From Pseudobacteroides sp035370245 (lineage in GTDB: Bacteria > Bacillota > Clostridia > Acetivibrionales > DSM-2933): a stretch of DNA of 46,131 nt. The position numbers and the translations under genes are program-made. This document shows positions 16,691 through 24,891 of this stretch, in pieces. The notes under the pieces were generated by a model. That model saw only the letters and a program-made list of their open reading frames with translations. It was not told the origin of the DNA and did no database searches. Each line of letters opens with the position of its first letter. The first letter of the stretch is position 1. The stretch lies in the NCBI GenBank assembly GCA_035370245.1, contig DAOOVO010000023.1, positions 1-46,131 on the forward strand, in the 5' to 3' direction.

Positions 16691-17539
16691 TTGGAATTTA
16701 TGAAAGCAGGCTATGAAGTTTTTATTCCTGACGGAAAGGATTTAAACGAAGCACTGGAGAGGACCACCCACATGGCAGTATCAGCACATCCCGATGATAT
16801 TGAAATCATGGCATATCAAGGTATTGCCGAGTGCTTTAACAACAACTCCAAATGGTTTACAGGCATAGTTGTAACCGACGGTGCCGGAAGTTCAAAGGGT
16901 GAATTTTACAGCTCATTTTCAGATGATGAGTTTGTCAACATCAGAAAGCTCGAGCAAAAAAAGGCCGCTTTTGTAGGTGAATACAGTTTGGCAGCAATGC
17001 TGAACTACACCAGCTCCGAGGCAAAAGACCCCTGCAATACCGAAATCATAAATGATTTGAAAATGCTTATATCTAAAGCAAAACCGGATATCATTTATAC
17101 ACATAACATTTTTGACAGGCACAAAACCCATTTAAGCATTGCATTAAAGGTTATCAATGCCATAAGGGAACTGCCGCCTTCAGAAAGACCCAAGAAGCTA
17201 TACGGATGCGAAGTATGGAGAAGCCTTGACTGGCTTGTCTTCTCCGACAGAGTTATTTTCGATGCATCGGCCAATCCCAACATAGCATCGGCACTGATTG
17301 AGGTCTATAACTCCCAGATTTCAGGCAATAAAGAATATCATAAAGCCACAATAGGAAGAAGACATGCCAACGCTACCTTCCATAGCTCCAATTCTGCAGA
17401 TTCTATAGAAAACTCCATATTGGGAATGGATCTAACTCCACTAATAGTTGACCCTTCCATAGATATTATTGCATTTGCCCGGGGATTTATTGAAAGATTT
17501 AATATGGAAGCTGTTGACAACATTAAAAATGCTTTATAA
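16691..17539 (+). CDS. PIG-L family (LmbE-like) deacetylase
   Basis: A PIG-L-type zinc-dependent N-deacetylase of about 282 residues. Motifs are SAHPDDIEI (zinc ligands His33 and Asp36) and a second metal/catalytic region DRHKTHLSIALKV. Family members remove N-acetyl groups from sugars or N-acetylglucosaminyl conjugates such as bacillithiol or mycothiol precursors. The substrate here is not determinable. I place the start at TTG 16691 because AGGAG (16677-16681) is 9 bp upstream. A TTG at 16682 would abut the RBS, and ATG 16700 is too far away. It has its own sigma-A-type promoter, and prfC follows 114 bp later. Confidence 0.85.
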   Translation: MEFMKAGYEVFIPDGKDLNEALERTTHMAVSAHPDDIEIMAYQGIAECFNNNSKWFTGIVVTDGAGSSKGEFYSSFSDDEFVNIRKLEQKKAAFVGEYSLAAMLNYTSSEAKDPCNTEIINDLKMLISKAKPDIIYTHNIFDRHKTHLSIALKVINAIRELPPSERPKKLYGCEVWRSLDWLVFSDRVIFDASANPNIASALIEVYNSQISGNKEYHKATIGRRHANATFHSSNSADSIENSILGMDLTPLIVDPSIDIIAFARGFIERFNMEAVDNIKNAL

Positions 17540-17653
17540 ATAGTAATTACTACTGATATATTTAAATTTGACAGGAAATAATATTTTACTATAAAATTAA
17601 TCTGCCGCTTTTTTCTGCGGTCATATTGAATAATTATTGAAAGAGGTTCTAAA

Positions 17654-19261
17654 ATGCCGGATTTAAAAGAAACTATAAGTAATGAAGTATCACGCAGAAA
17701 GACTTTTGCCATAATATCTCACCCTGACGCAGGTAAGACGACTTTGACAGAAAAACTATTGCTATATGGTGGGGCTATAAGACTGGCCGGGTCTGTAAAG
17801 TCAAGAAAAGCCAACAAGCACGCAGTCTCAGACTGGATGGAAATAGAAAAGCAAAGAGGTATATCGGTAACATCAAGCGTTTTACAGTTCACTTATAATG
17901 ACTACTGTATAAATATACTCGATACACCGGGGCACCAGGATTTCAGTGAAGATACATACAGAACACTTGTTGCAGCCGATAGTGCAGTAATGCTTATCGA
18001 TGGTGCCAAAGGGGTAGAAGCACAGACAATAAAACTTTTCCATGTATGTAAAATGCGAGGAATACCCATTTTCACATTTGTTAACAAAATGGACAGAGCC
18101 AGCAAAGATCCCTTTGAGTTGATGGAGGAAATTGAAAACGTCCTTGGAATACGTTCATACCCAATGAATTGGCCAATAGGCACCGATGGAGATTTCAAAG
18201 GCGTGTATAACAGAAGCAAAGCCCAGATAGAGCTTTTTGACGGAGGCAATCATGGTCAAACAACCGTATCGTCTACAGTGGGCAGTGTTAACGATAAAAT
18301 ATTCTCCGATCTTTTGGGTGAGCACTATTACAATAGATTATGTGAAGAAATAGAGCTTTTAGATCTTGCAGGAGACGAGTTTGACAAAAAGAAAATAATG
18401 AATGGTGAATTGACTCCAATATTTTTTGGCAGTGCAATGACCAACTTCGGGGTACAGCCTTTTCTGGAAGAATTCTTAAGGCTTGCACCGAAGCCTGGCT
18501 TTAAAAAGTCTTCCATAGGAGATATTGACCCCGAAAGCGATAAATTCTCAGGTTTTATTTTTAAGATTCAGGCAAATATGAATCCTACTCACAGGGATAG
18601 AATAGCATTCCTTAGAATTTGCTCAGGCAAATTCACTAAAGGAATGAGTGTTTGCCATGTTCGTACAAAAAAGGAAATAAGACTTGCACAGCCTACCCAA
18701 TTTATGGCTCAGGAAAGAACAATAGTAGAAGAAGCATACCCTGGAGATATAATTGGGCTCTTTGATCCCGGTATTTTTAATATCGGCGATACCCTCAGCG
18801 AAGGAAATCCCAACTTAAAGTTTGAGAATATACCCATATTCCCGGCAGAACACTTTGCAAGGGTTACTGCTTCCGACTCAATGAAGAGAAAACAGTTTCA
18901 AAAGGGAATAATGCAGCTTTCAGAAGAAGGTGCTATCCAAACATTCAAGCAGATTGATATAGGCATTGAAGCACTAATCGTAGGTGCTGTCGGTGCACTT
19001 CAGTTTGAAGTTCTTGAATACAGATTAAAATACGAGTATGGCGTGGATATAAAAATACAGCACCTTCCGTACAAATACGCACGCTGGATAGTTGGAAACA
19101 ATATTGACCCAAGAAAGCTCAATCTTACAAGCTCTACAATGATTGTGGAAGACAGTGAAAATCGTCATGCCCTTCTTTTTGAAAACGAGTGGTCAATAAA
19201 ATGGGCTGAGGAGAGAAATAGGGATATAAGCCTTGTTGATATAGCCACAAGTTTCGAATAA
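17654..19261 (+). CDS. prfC: Peptide chain release factor 3
   Basis: A 535-residue translational GTPase of normal family length. RF3 removes RF1/RF2 from the ribosome after termination. G motifs are SHPDAGKTT (about 22-30), DTPGHQDFSEDTYRT, NKMDR and the RF3-typical SGFIFKIQANMNPTHRDRIAF region in domain II. The C-terminal third carries the usual GALQFEVLEYRLKYEYG. Start ATG with AGAGG upstream. Followed by a hairpin terminator at 19275-19326. Confidence 0.96.
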   Translation: MPDLKETISNEVSRRKTFAIISHPDAGKTTLTEKLLLYGGAIRLAGSVKSRKANKHAVSDWMEIEKQRGISVTSSVLQFTYNDYCINILDTPGHQDFSEDTYRTLVAADSAVMLIDGAKGVEAQTIKLFHVCKMRGIPIFTFVNKMDRASKDPFELMEEIENVLGIRSYPMNWPIGTDGDFKGVYNRSKAQIELFDGGNHGQTTVSSTVGSVNDKIFSDLLGEHYYNRLCEEIELLDLAGDEFDKKKIMNGELTPIFFGSAMTNFGVQPFLEEFLRLAPKPGFKKSSIGDIDPESDKFSGFIFKIQANMNPTHRDRIAFLRICSGKFTKGMSVCHVRTKKEIRLAQPTQFMAQERTIVEEAYPGDIIGLFDPGIFNIGDTLSEGNPNLKFENIPIFPAEHFARVTASDSMKRKQFQKGIMQLSEEGAIQTFKQIDIGIEALIVGAVGALQFEVLEYRLKYEYGVDIKIQHLPYKYARWIVGNNIDPRKLNLTSSTMIVEDSENRHALLFENEWSIKWAEERNRDISLVDIATSFE

Positions 19262-19274
19262 ATCTTGAAACAAT

Positions 19275-19326
19275 AAAAAGGAGTGCTTCATTTCTACTTT
19301 CAAGTAGTTTGGAACACTCCTTTTAT
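19275..19326. terminator. Bidirectional terminator, prfC / SEC-C gene
   Basis: AAAAGGAGTG...CACTCCTTTT stem with an inner ACTTTCAAGT hairpin, A-rich before and T-rich after. It lies between convergent genes. Confidence 0.78.
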
Positions 19327-19351
19327 TTTCTCAATATATTATAACAATATT

Positions 19352-20251
19352 TTATCCACAGCATTTTTTATATTTTTTCCCGCTTCCGCAAGGACACAAC
19401 TGATTCGGTCCTACTTTCTCAGATACAGCCAAATTGCCGACCTCATTAGTGTCCGGATAAAAACAACTCCAATCCTTCATTTCTTCAATAGTATTATCAA
19501 TAAAGCGGTTAAAAATATCATTTCTTGTTACTTCGATAACTTCGTCTTTATTCTTCTTTAAAGTCTTTTCAACTGCTTCAAGCTCAATTACCGCTTCATC
19601 TACCTGCCCTTTTTCATATACTGCCCTAATCTCATCAATAACCTCTGCAGGATACAAATCATTGCAAGCCGATACCACTTCTGCCACAACTTCCTCATTT
19701 CTATCCCAGCTATCTGAAATCAATAGATCCTTAAAGTATTTTATAGCTTCATCCCTGTCGACAGTACCCTGTGCAACAAGCACCACAATTGCATGAACAC
19801 CGTAGCTTCTTATTAAATCACTAATATTTCCGTCGGTTATTATATTCTTTATTGGCTCATACTCTTTTCCACACAATGAAGCAAGCAACCTTCCTGTGGA
19901 TTCAAACAGGGAATCGCCAAACAATTCAAAAGGCAAATCACCCGGTAACTTCAGCATGTCAACAAACAAATCATATGCTTCTCTTACCTTAAACTGTGCT
20001 AAAAGATATATGGAATAAATATGTCCAAAATAGCCATCCTCTTTAGCATATCTTTTATAATTGTCATAAACCTTCTTTAATGTATCGAGCAATACAGGTA
20101 TTGCTTCTTCTTTTCTTTCTATAAGATTTTTTAATATAGGCTCAGGGAAACCAACTTTATTGAACTCAATAATCTTGATTAGATCTGAAACGGAATATTT
20201 ACTATAATCAACATCATCACGTATTCTGTTCTGATATTTATTATTGGCCAT
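19352..20251 (-). CDS. DUF1186-like protein with C-terminal SEC-C zinc motif
   Basis: A 299-residue cytoplasmic protein. Residues about 20-230 are helical and HEAT-like, resembling DUF1186 (IYLLAQFKVREAYDLF and VVAEVVSACNDLYP segments). The last 20 residues form a SEC-C zinc-binding motif, CPCGSGKKYKKCC. SEC-C motifs occur at the end of SecA and in many accessory proteins; the exact function here is unknown. RBS GGAGGGG lies upstream. The gene follows tRNA-Lys on the same strand and ends at the shared terminator. Confidence 0.85.
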   Translation of the reverse strand: MANNKYQNRIRDDVDYSKYSVSDLIKIIEFNKVGFPEPILKNLIERKEEAIPVLLDTLKKVYDNYKRYAKEDGYFGHIYSIYLLAQFKVREAYDLFVDMLKLPGDLPFELFGDSLFESTGRLLASLCGKEYEPIKNIITDGNISDLIRSYGVHAIVVLVAQGTVDRDEAIKYFKDLLISDSWDRNEEVVAEVVSACNDLYPAEVIDEIRAVYEKGQVDEAVIELEAVEKTLKKNKDEVIEVTRNDIFNRFIDNTIEEMKDWSCFYPDTNEVGNLAVSEKVGPNQLCPCGSGKKYKKCCG

Positions 20252-20350
20252 ATCCTACCCCTCCGATAAAATCCAATTTCTCGGATAAAATTATATTTCC
20301 CGAACATTTAAAAATTCCGGGATCATACAATCCCGGAATTTCAGTTTTAA

Positions 20351-20423
20351 TGAGCCATCCGCGACTCGAACGCGGGACACCATGATTAAAAGTCATGTGC
20401 TCTGCCAACTGAGCTAATGGCCC
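20351..20423 (-). tRNA. tRNA-Lys (TTT)
   Basis: A cloverleaf on the minus strand with acceptor GGGCCAT / ATGGCTC, discriminator A, D-arm TAGCTCAGTTGGCAGAGCA, anticodon arm CATGA-CTTTTAA-TCATG and TTCGAGTC in the T loop. CCA is not encoded. It starts 3 bp after the CCA of tRNA-Gln. Confidence 0.96.
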
Positions 20424-20426
20424 TAA

Positions 20427-20503
20427 TGGCTGGGATGGCAGGATTCGAACCTACGAAATGCCAGAGTCAAAGTCTGGTGCCTTACCGGCTTGGCGACATC
20501 CCA
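20427..20503 (-). tRNA. tRNA-Gln (TTG)
   Basis: Minus strand, acceptor TGGGATG / CATCCCA, discriminator G and encoded CCA (20427-20429). The anticodon arm CCAGA-CTTTGAC-TCTGG gives anticodon TTG. Confidence 0.96.
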
Positions 20504-20566
20504 ATATTAAGAAGTGTGAAGTCGATTATAAACAATTGCAACTTCTCACCTCTATAAATGTATAAG

Positions 20567-20644
20567 TGGGGTGGATGATGGGAGTCGAACCCATGACCTC
20601 CAGAGCCACAATCTGGCACTCTAACCAACTGAGCTACACCCACC
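20567..20644 (-). tRNA. tRNA-His (GTG)
   Basis: Minus strand, acceptor GTGGGTG / CATCCAC with an extra 5' G (-1, position 20644) opposite C73, typical of tRNA-His. Anticodon arm CCAGA-TTGTGGC-TCTGG. CCA is encoded (20567-20569). Confidence 0.96.
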
Positions 20645-20674
20645 ACATTGTTCCCTCAAAAAAGGCACAAAGAT

Positions 20675-20703
20675 ATATTAAGACAAAAACTTCATTCTGT
20701 CAA
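20675..20703 (-). promoter_or_regulatory. Promoter of the His-Gln-Lys tRNA operon
   Basis: Minus strand, -35 TTGACA (20698-20703), 17-bp spacer, -10 TAATAT (20675-20680), about 30 bp before tRNA-His. Confidence 0.82.
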
Positions 20704-20723
20704 TAGTTAATTAATAAAAATAT

Positions 20724-20909
20724 TTAATTCCCCATAATATCCGATAAATAGCTCTTTAATTCCATAACTGCTACTGTCGTTTGCTGCATAGTATCACGTT
20801 CTCCAACTGTAACGGTATCCTTGTCAAGAGTTTCATCATCTATCGTAACCGTATACGGTATTCCAATTGCATCACCTCTGCGATAACGTTTTCCAACATT
20901 ACCCAAATC
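20724..20909 (-). pseudogene. 3' remnant of a single-chain glycyl-tRNA synthetase gene
   Basis: About 61 residues matching only the last part of the anticodon-binding domain of class II GlyRS: VGKRYRRGDAIGIPYTVTID, then TLDKDTVTVGERDTMQQ and an ELKSYL ending. Full proteins are about 460 residues. Immediately upstream an in-frame TGA (20913-20915) and the terminator of the metalloprotease gene begin, so the remaining five-sixths is missing. No RBS or proper start is present; a TTG at 20906 would be the only one. Some substitutions (IGIPYT) suggest decay. An intact copy should exist elsewhere, since the enzyme is essential. Confidence 0.85.
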
Positions 20910-20918
20910 ATGTCAACA

Positions 20919-20968
20919 CAAAAAGAGACTGGTACAAAACTAATTTAGTTTTGCAACAGTCCCTTTTC
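20919..20968 (-). terminator. Terminator of the metalloprotease gene
   Basis: A 23-bp near-perfect inverted repeat (20921-20943 with 20945-20967), ending in a T-run on the minus strand. It borders the glyS remnant directly. Confidence 0.85.
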
Positions 20969-21003
20969 AAATCCCCTGTGTTAAATCAAAATGCCATTTG
21001 ATA

Positions 21004-24000
21004 TCAGTTTGCTACCGGAAATTTATAATTATCGGAAACCATATAATTATTTATACATGAAATATCATTTTGTGTTACTTTGCCATCACCGTCAACATCA
21101 GCCGCTGCAAACTGTTTCACTGTCAATACACTTGTATCGGACAATGCATTTTGAATTACCGATATGTCTTGAGAATCAATTTTACCATCAAAATTCACAT
21201 CACCAAAAAGTATATATCTTATTCCTCCAATATCGCAGTTCGAAGAACTATTCAACAAATATACCTTTAGTATTGCAAAGTCAATGCTGTTTACACTACC
21301 GTCTTCATTGAGATCTGCAGCTACCTTCTGCAAAGCAGTCAATGTGTTTTCGTTAAGTAATTGCTTCTTAAGATATGCAAAGTCAATAGATGAAACTTCA
21401 TTATCATAATTAATATCACCAATCTTTATGTAAGCACCGGATAAAGGCTTGCTCGATATTGATCCATAAATCGGATGATTTTGTGTAACTGTCATTGTGT
21501 GTATTCCGTTAGAATTTAAGAAATTGTTGTATACATATCCTGTTTGGTTGCCATTGTACATAGTCTGATTATCAATATATAATTTGCTGTTTGTTGTATC
21601 ATCAAATTTGCTCCATTGTACTACAACTGAATTATTGTTATCAAATGCATTTATTCTAAGGGGGTCATATGACTCTACCATTATAGGCCCGCCATTAAAT
21701 ATTGTTAGATTTGCTGTTCCCATAAAATATAATCTATCATTATATACGGGGCAAATTCCTAATACACCTGGAAGTCCGGGAATGTTTTTGGTATCCCATG
21801 AACCGGTTACAGGATCATAAATGAGTGTTGCTCCATTTGCCGAAGAGTTGAAAGGAATAAGACCATCTAACTCTTTACCTCCACCGACAAAATGAATTTT
21901 CCCTTTATATTGAGCAACTGCCGGCCTCCTAATTGTTATTGGGCTAGTTCCAACAGTTTTCCAAACTTTTTTATTAAAATCATAAGCCATGATTTTATTT
22001 AATTTTCCAGAGTTATCTTCTCCGAAAAATGCATAGAGTTTGGAAACACCATTTACAGAAATTGGGATAACTACAAGATCTCTTGCAGTCAATCCTGACA
22101 AACCTGTGGTCCAGCTGTTATTTATAGGATCATATACATCCATCGTAGAAACATATTTATAGCTTCGATCCCTTCCTCCCACAATATATACCTTGTTGTT
22201 ATATACAGCTGTACCGGCACCATCCCTATAATTGGGTACATTGGATACAGTTCTCCATTTATTTGACTGAGGATCATATTCATCGACGCTTGTCAACTTA
22301 GTAGAAAAATCTCCTCCTACTCCATAAAACGCGTAAACCTTGTTGTTAACAGCAACCATTCTTCCCATTATCCTTGGTGTAATTACATCAGCCTTTTTAT
22401 TCCATTGATTGGTTACTATATCATATTCCCAGAACTCACTTGAACTACCCATAAAATCCGTAGTCATTCCAACTTGTACATACACCTTGCTGCCTAACTG
22501 ACATATGTTAAATGAATCGGGAATCACTTCAAACGGTGACTTGCTTATCCTGCTCCACTGGGACACCCCATTTATTATTCCAACTGCCTGAAAACCTGCT
22601 CTGATTGATTTCTGTTCTATACTATTTTCTCCATAAATTTTCCCCGCAGTATCAACTGAAGCTTCAGCAAGCTCTGAAAAATTAGTAAATGTAGTAAGAT
22701 ATTCTGTAATTACTTTGTACATAACTGTTGCAACTTTATCAATACCTATTGCATTAACATTTACATTATGGTAGGTTCCACCATCACTCATTAGTGATAA
22801 TGCTTTTGTTAAAATAGCTGCATTTATATGAACCCCCATGTTATCGCCATTGCCTTTATATATTTCATTCATATGTCCCGGGAAAGTTTCACCACTGGAA
22901 TTCGCACTTTTCTCAGGATTTTTATAATCCAAGTATGCATCATCCGGTGTTCCGGGAGTCGTCACTAGGCCCATCTTTTTCCAATCCGGTTGTCCATTTT
23001 TTGCATAAGCCTCAATAACTTCACCAAAAAAATCTGCCAGACCTTCGCTTATAGCACCTGCCTGATAGCAATATTCAAGCCCGCTTTCACTATCAATTAC
23101 AGCATGTGTGAACTCATGGCCCAATGTTTCCGGGTCTGCAGCAAAAGAACCAAATTCTGTTCCGTCGCCATCTCCAAAATAAAACTTCTTTGAACCTGTA
23201 TCATAACATGCATTACTAGGCGTAAGATTACCATTTCGGTCTCTAAAGAGTGCATGACAGGTAATGTCAATATCTGCACCCTCGTTGTCAAAGCTGTATC
23301 TGCCGAATTTATCCTTATAATATTCATATACAATACCTGCATTATAATGTGCATCAACCGAATGAGACTGCTCCCTGTCATTAAAGTTTTTATCCGGATC
23401 GGAAGATATCTCTCTATACTTATTGATATCATCCGCGATAGCTCCTTCCACATCGACAGGCGGATTAAAATTGTAAGTTAGTATCTTAAAAGGTCTTGTT
23501 GCAGCTCCATCCGGTGCTTGTCTGGATAAATCAGCTAGTGAATAAGTATACTTAGGAGTTATATTGACATCAGGAATTGTTCCGCTATATCCGTTAAGCT
23601 CCTTTATGTCATTAAAGTACCCTGTTCCAGTCAATTTTTCATTTTTATACATCAAAAGATCTATTTTTTCTAAAACTTTTCCGGAACTTGCATCAACAAT
23701 ATATTCCCATGATTCAACTACAGATACTACAAAACTTGCTCTAACACTGAAGGCATATTTGAGTACATTATTATCAGGTACGATTATTTTTTCAACCGAT
23801 ACGGTGTCTGATGCTTTAAATTCTCTTCCAAGATCTTTTTTTACTACTTCTTTTGCGTCTTTTTCAGACAACTTGATGTCTTCTTTAATTAAATTTTTAA
23901 CCTTTGGAATATTGAGTCCCGATATAGTCTCAATTACCCCATCCTTTCCGATTATATACGACTGTGATGCACCTCTGATTTTGATTCCTTTGTACATCTG

Positions 24001-24300
24001 CTGTGCTTTTACTACTGTTTCACCTTGTTCATTTACAAATTTCTTTTCAATTTTACAGCTATTTGTGACTCCGGAACTTTTATTCATATAATCTTTTACT
24101 ATATCCTCCGGAGCATTCTTTGACGGAAGGCTTAGTCTTCCCTTCAAATATGTAGGCAATTCATGCCTATCGTTGATAAGTACTTTTTCGATTTCCACAC
24201 CCGATTCCGGTTGATCGCCTGAGGCTTCAGAAACCGGAAAAACTAATAAATTAGATGCTACTAATGTTGAAACAATAAATGTTGAAACAATTTTTTTCAT
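21004..24300 (-). CDS. Secreted M4 (thermolysin-like) metalloprotease with kelch-like repeats and two dockerins
   Basis: A 1098-residue extracellular protease. It has a signal peptide (1-27), a fungalysin/thermolysin propeptide and PepSY-like prodomain (about 45-215), and an M4 catalytic domain (about 240-575). Zinc and catalytic residues are HEFTH (395-399), E419 in AISEGLADFF, and H491 in DNMGVHINA. Residues about 590-880 hold five or six kelch-like beta-propeller repeats (for example KVYIVGGRDRSYKYVSTMDV). A short beta-sandwich-like stretch (about 880-955) follows. The C-terminus has a dockerin at 960-1016 (GDINYDNEVSSIDFAYLKK and ADLNEDGSVNSIDFAILKV) and a second at 1031-1088 (GDVNFDGKIDSQDISVIQ and ADVDGDGKVTQNDISCIN). 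Dockerins attach proteins to cohesins, so this is a cellulosome-associated protease candidate. It is a single-gene unit with its own terminator. Confidence 0.93.
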   Translation of the reverse strand: MKKIVSTFIVSTLVASNLLVFPVSEASGDQPESGVEIEKVLINDRHELPTYLKGRLSLPSKNAPEDIVKDYMNKSSGVTNSCKIEKKFVNEQGETVVKAQQMYKGIKIRGASQSYIIGKDGVIETISGLNIPKVKNLIKEDIKLSEKDAKEVVKKDLGREFKASDTVSVEKIIVPDNNVLKYAFSVRASFVVSVVESWEYIVDASSGKVLEKIDLLMYKNEKLTGTGYFNDIKELNGYSGTIPDVNITPKYTYSLADLSRQAPDGAATRPFKILTYNFNPPVDVEGAIADDINKYREISSDPDKNFNDREQSHSVDAHYNAGIVYEYYKDKFGRYSFDNEGADIDITCHALFRDRNGNLTPSNACYDTGSKKFYFGDGDGTEFGSFAADPETLGHEFTHAVIDSESGLEYCYQAGAISEGLADFFGEVIEAYAKNGQPDWKKMGLVTTPGTPDDAYLDYKNPEKSANSSGETFPGHMNEIYKGNGDNMGVHINAAILTKALSLMSDGGTYHNVNVNAIGIDKVATVMYKVITEYLTTFTNFSELAEASVDTAGKIYGENSIEQKSIRAGFQAVGIINGVSQWSRISKSPFEVIPDSFNICQLGSKVYVQVGMTTDFMGSSSEFWEYDIVTNQWNKKADVITPRIMGRMVAVNNKVYAFYGVGGDFSTKLTSVDEYDPQSNKWRTVSNVPNYRDGAGTAVYNNKVYIVGGRDRSYKYVSTMDVYDPINNSWTTGLSGLTARDLVVIPISVNGVSKLYAFFGEDNSGKLNKIMAYDFNKKVWKTVGTSPITIRRPAVAQYKGKIHFVGGGKELDGLIPFNSSANGATLIYDPVTGSWDTKNIPGLPGVLGICPVYNDRLYFMGTANLTIFNGGPIMVESYDPLRINAFDNNNSVVVQWSKFDDTTNSKLYIDNQTMYNGNQTGYVYNNFLNSNGIHTMTVTQNHPIYGSISSKPLSGAYIKIGDINYDNEVSSIDFAYLKKQLLNENTLTALQKVAADLNEDGSVNSIDFAILKVYLLNSSSNCDIGGIRYILFGDVNFDGKIDSQDISVIQNALSDTSVLTVKQFAAADVDGDGKVTQNDISCINNYMVSDNYKFPVAN

Positions 24301-24605
24301 GAATTTTTCATCCTCCTTTAATATGAATTATAGTTCGTGTGCACATCGCAATTATAAGTATAAAAGAAATTCCAAAAAACGGTTTGAAAATAATTGAATA
24401 ATTGATGAAAAAAATTGAATTTAGAAATTCAATCTTTATATTGAAAAGGAGCTCATCCATGTCATAATTAATACAAAATTTATACAAATTTTATAAAAAA
24501 CTTACACTGGAAGTATTCCCCTTTTTGTAGAATAATGTTAAAATAATTATGGTAATTCCCTATAAAGATAAAAATACTTTATACTTAAGATAAAAGGTGA
24601 AAAAA
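24301..24605. promoter_or_regulatory. Divergent intergenic region with a perfect palindrome at 24414-24433
   Basis: About 300 bp between the divergent metalloprotease and small membrane protein genes. ATTGAATTT-AG-AAATTCAAT (24414-24433) is a perfect 9+2+9 palindrome about 115 bp before the protease ATG, a possible operator. RBS for the protease is AAAGGAGGA just before 24300. No further gene is seen. Confidence 0.45.
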
Positions 24606-24800
24606 ATGTTACTGGCCTTTATTGAAGGAATTTTCATCGGATTTGTTGCAGGGATTATTTCAACCATACTTTTTCTTCGCTATTTATGTGTAATAAGAAT
24701 AAGCGTTGAAAAGAAATCACAGAAAAATAATCCTAGAGAAGCTAAATCACCGTACAGCGATATAAATTTAATGGATACCAAGTACAGGGATTGCGGTTAA
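24606..24800 (+). CDS. Small single-pass membrane protein
   Basis: 64 residues from ATG 24606, with AAGGTG 6 bp upstream. A hydrophobic helix (about 2-27, IEGIFIGFVAGIISTILFL) is followed by a basic then polar tail. Not recognised. Its own intergenic promoter region and a strong terminator after it support expression. Confidence 0.6.
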   Translation: MLLAFIEGIFIGFVAGIISTILFLRYLCVIRISVEKKSQKNNPREAKSPYSDINLMDTKYRDCG

Positions 24801-24818
24801 TAAACATCAATAAATAAT

Positions 24819-24878
24819 AAAACAAACAGTTTACCCTAAAGCAATATATTAGGGCATACTGTTTGTTTATTTTTTTAT
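24819..24878. terminator. Bidirectional terminator, small membrane gene / nadE
   Basis: AAACAAACAGT(TTA)CCCTAA pairs with TTAGGGCATACTGTTTGTTT, followed by a T-run. It lies between convergent genes. Confidence 0.85.
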
Positions 24879-24891
24879 CAGTTATGCTTTT

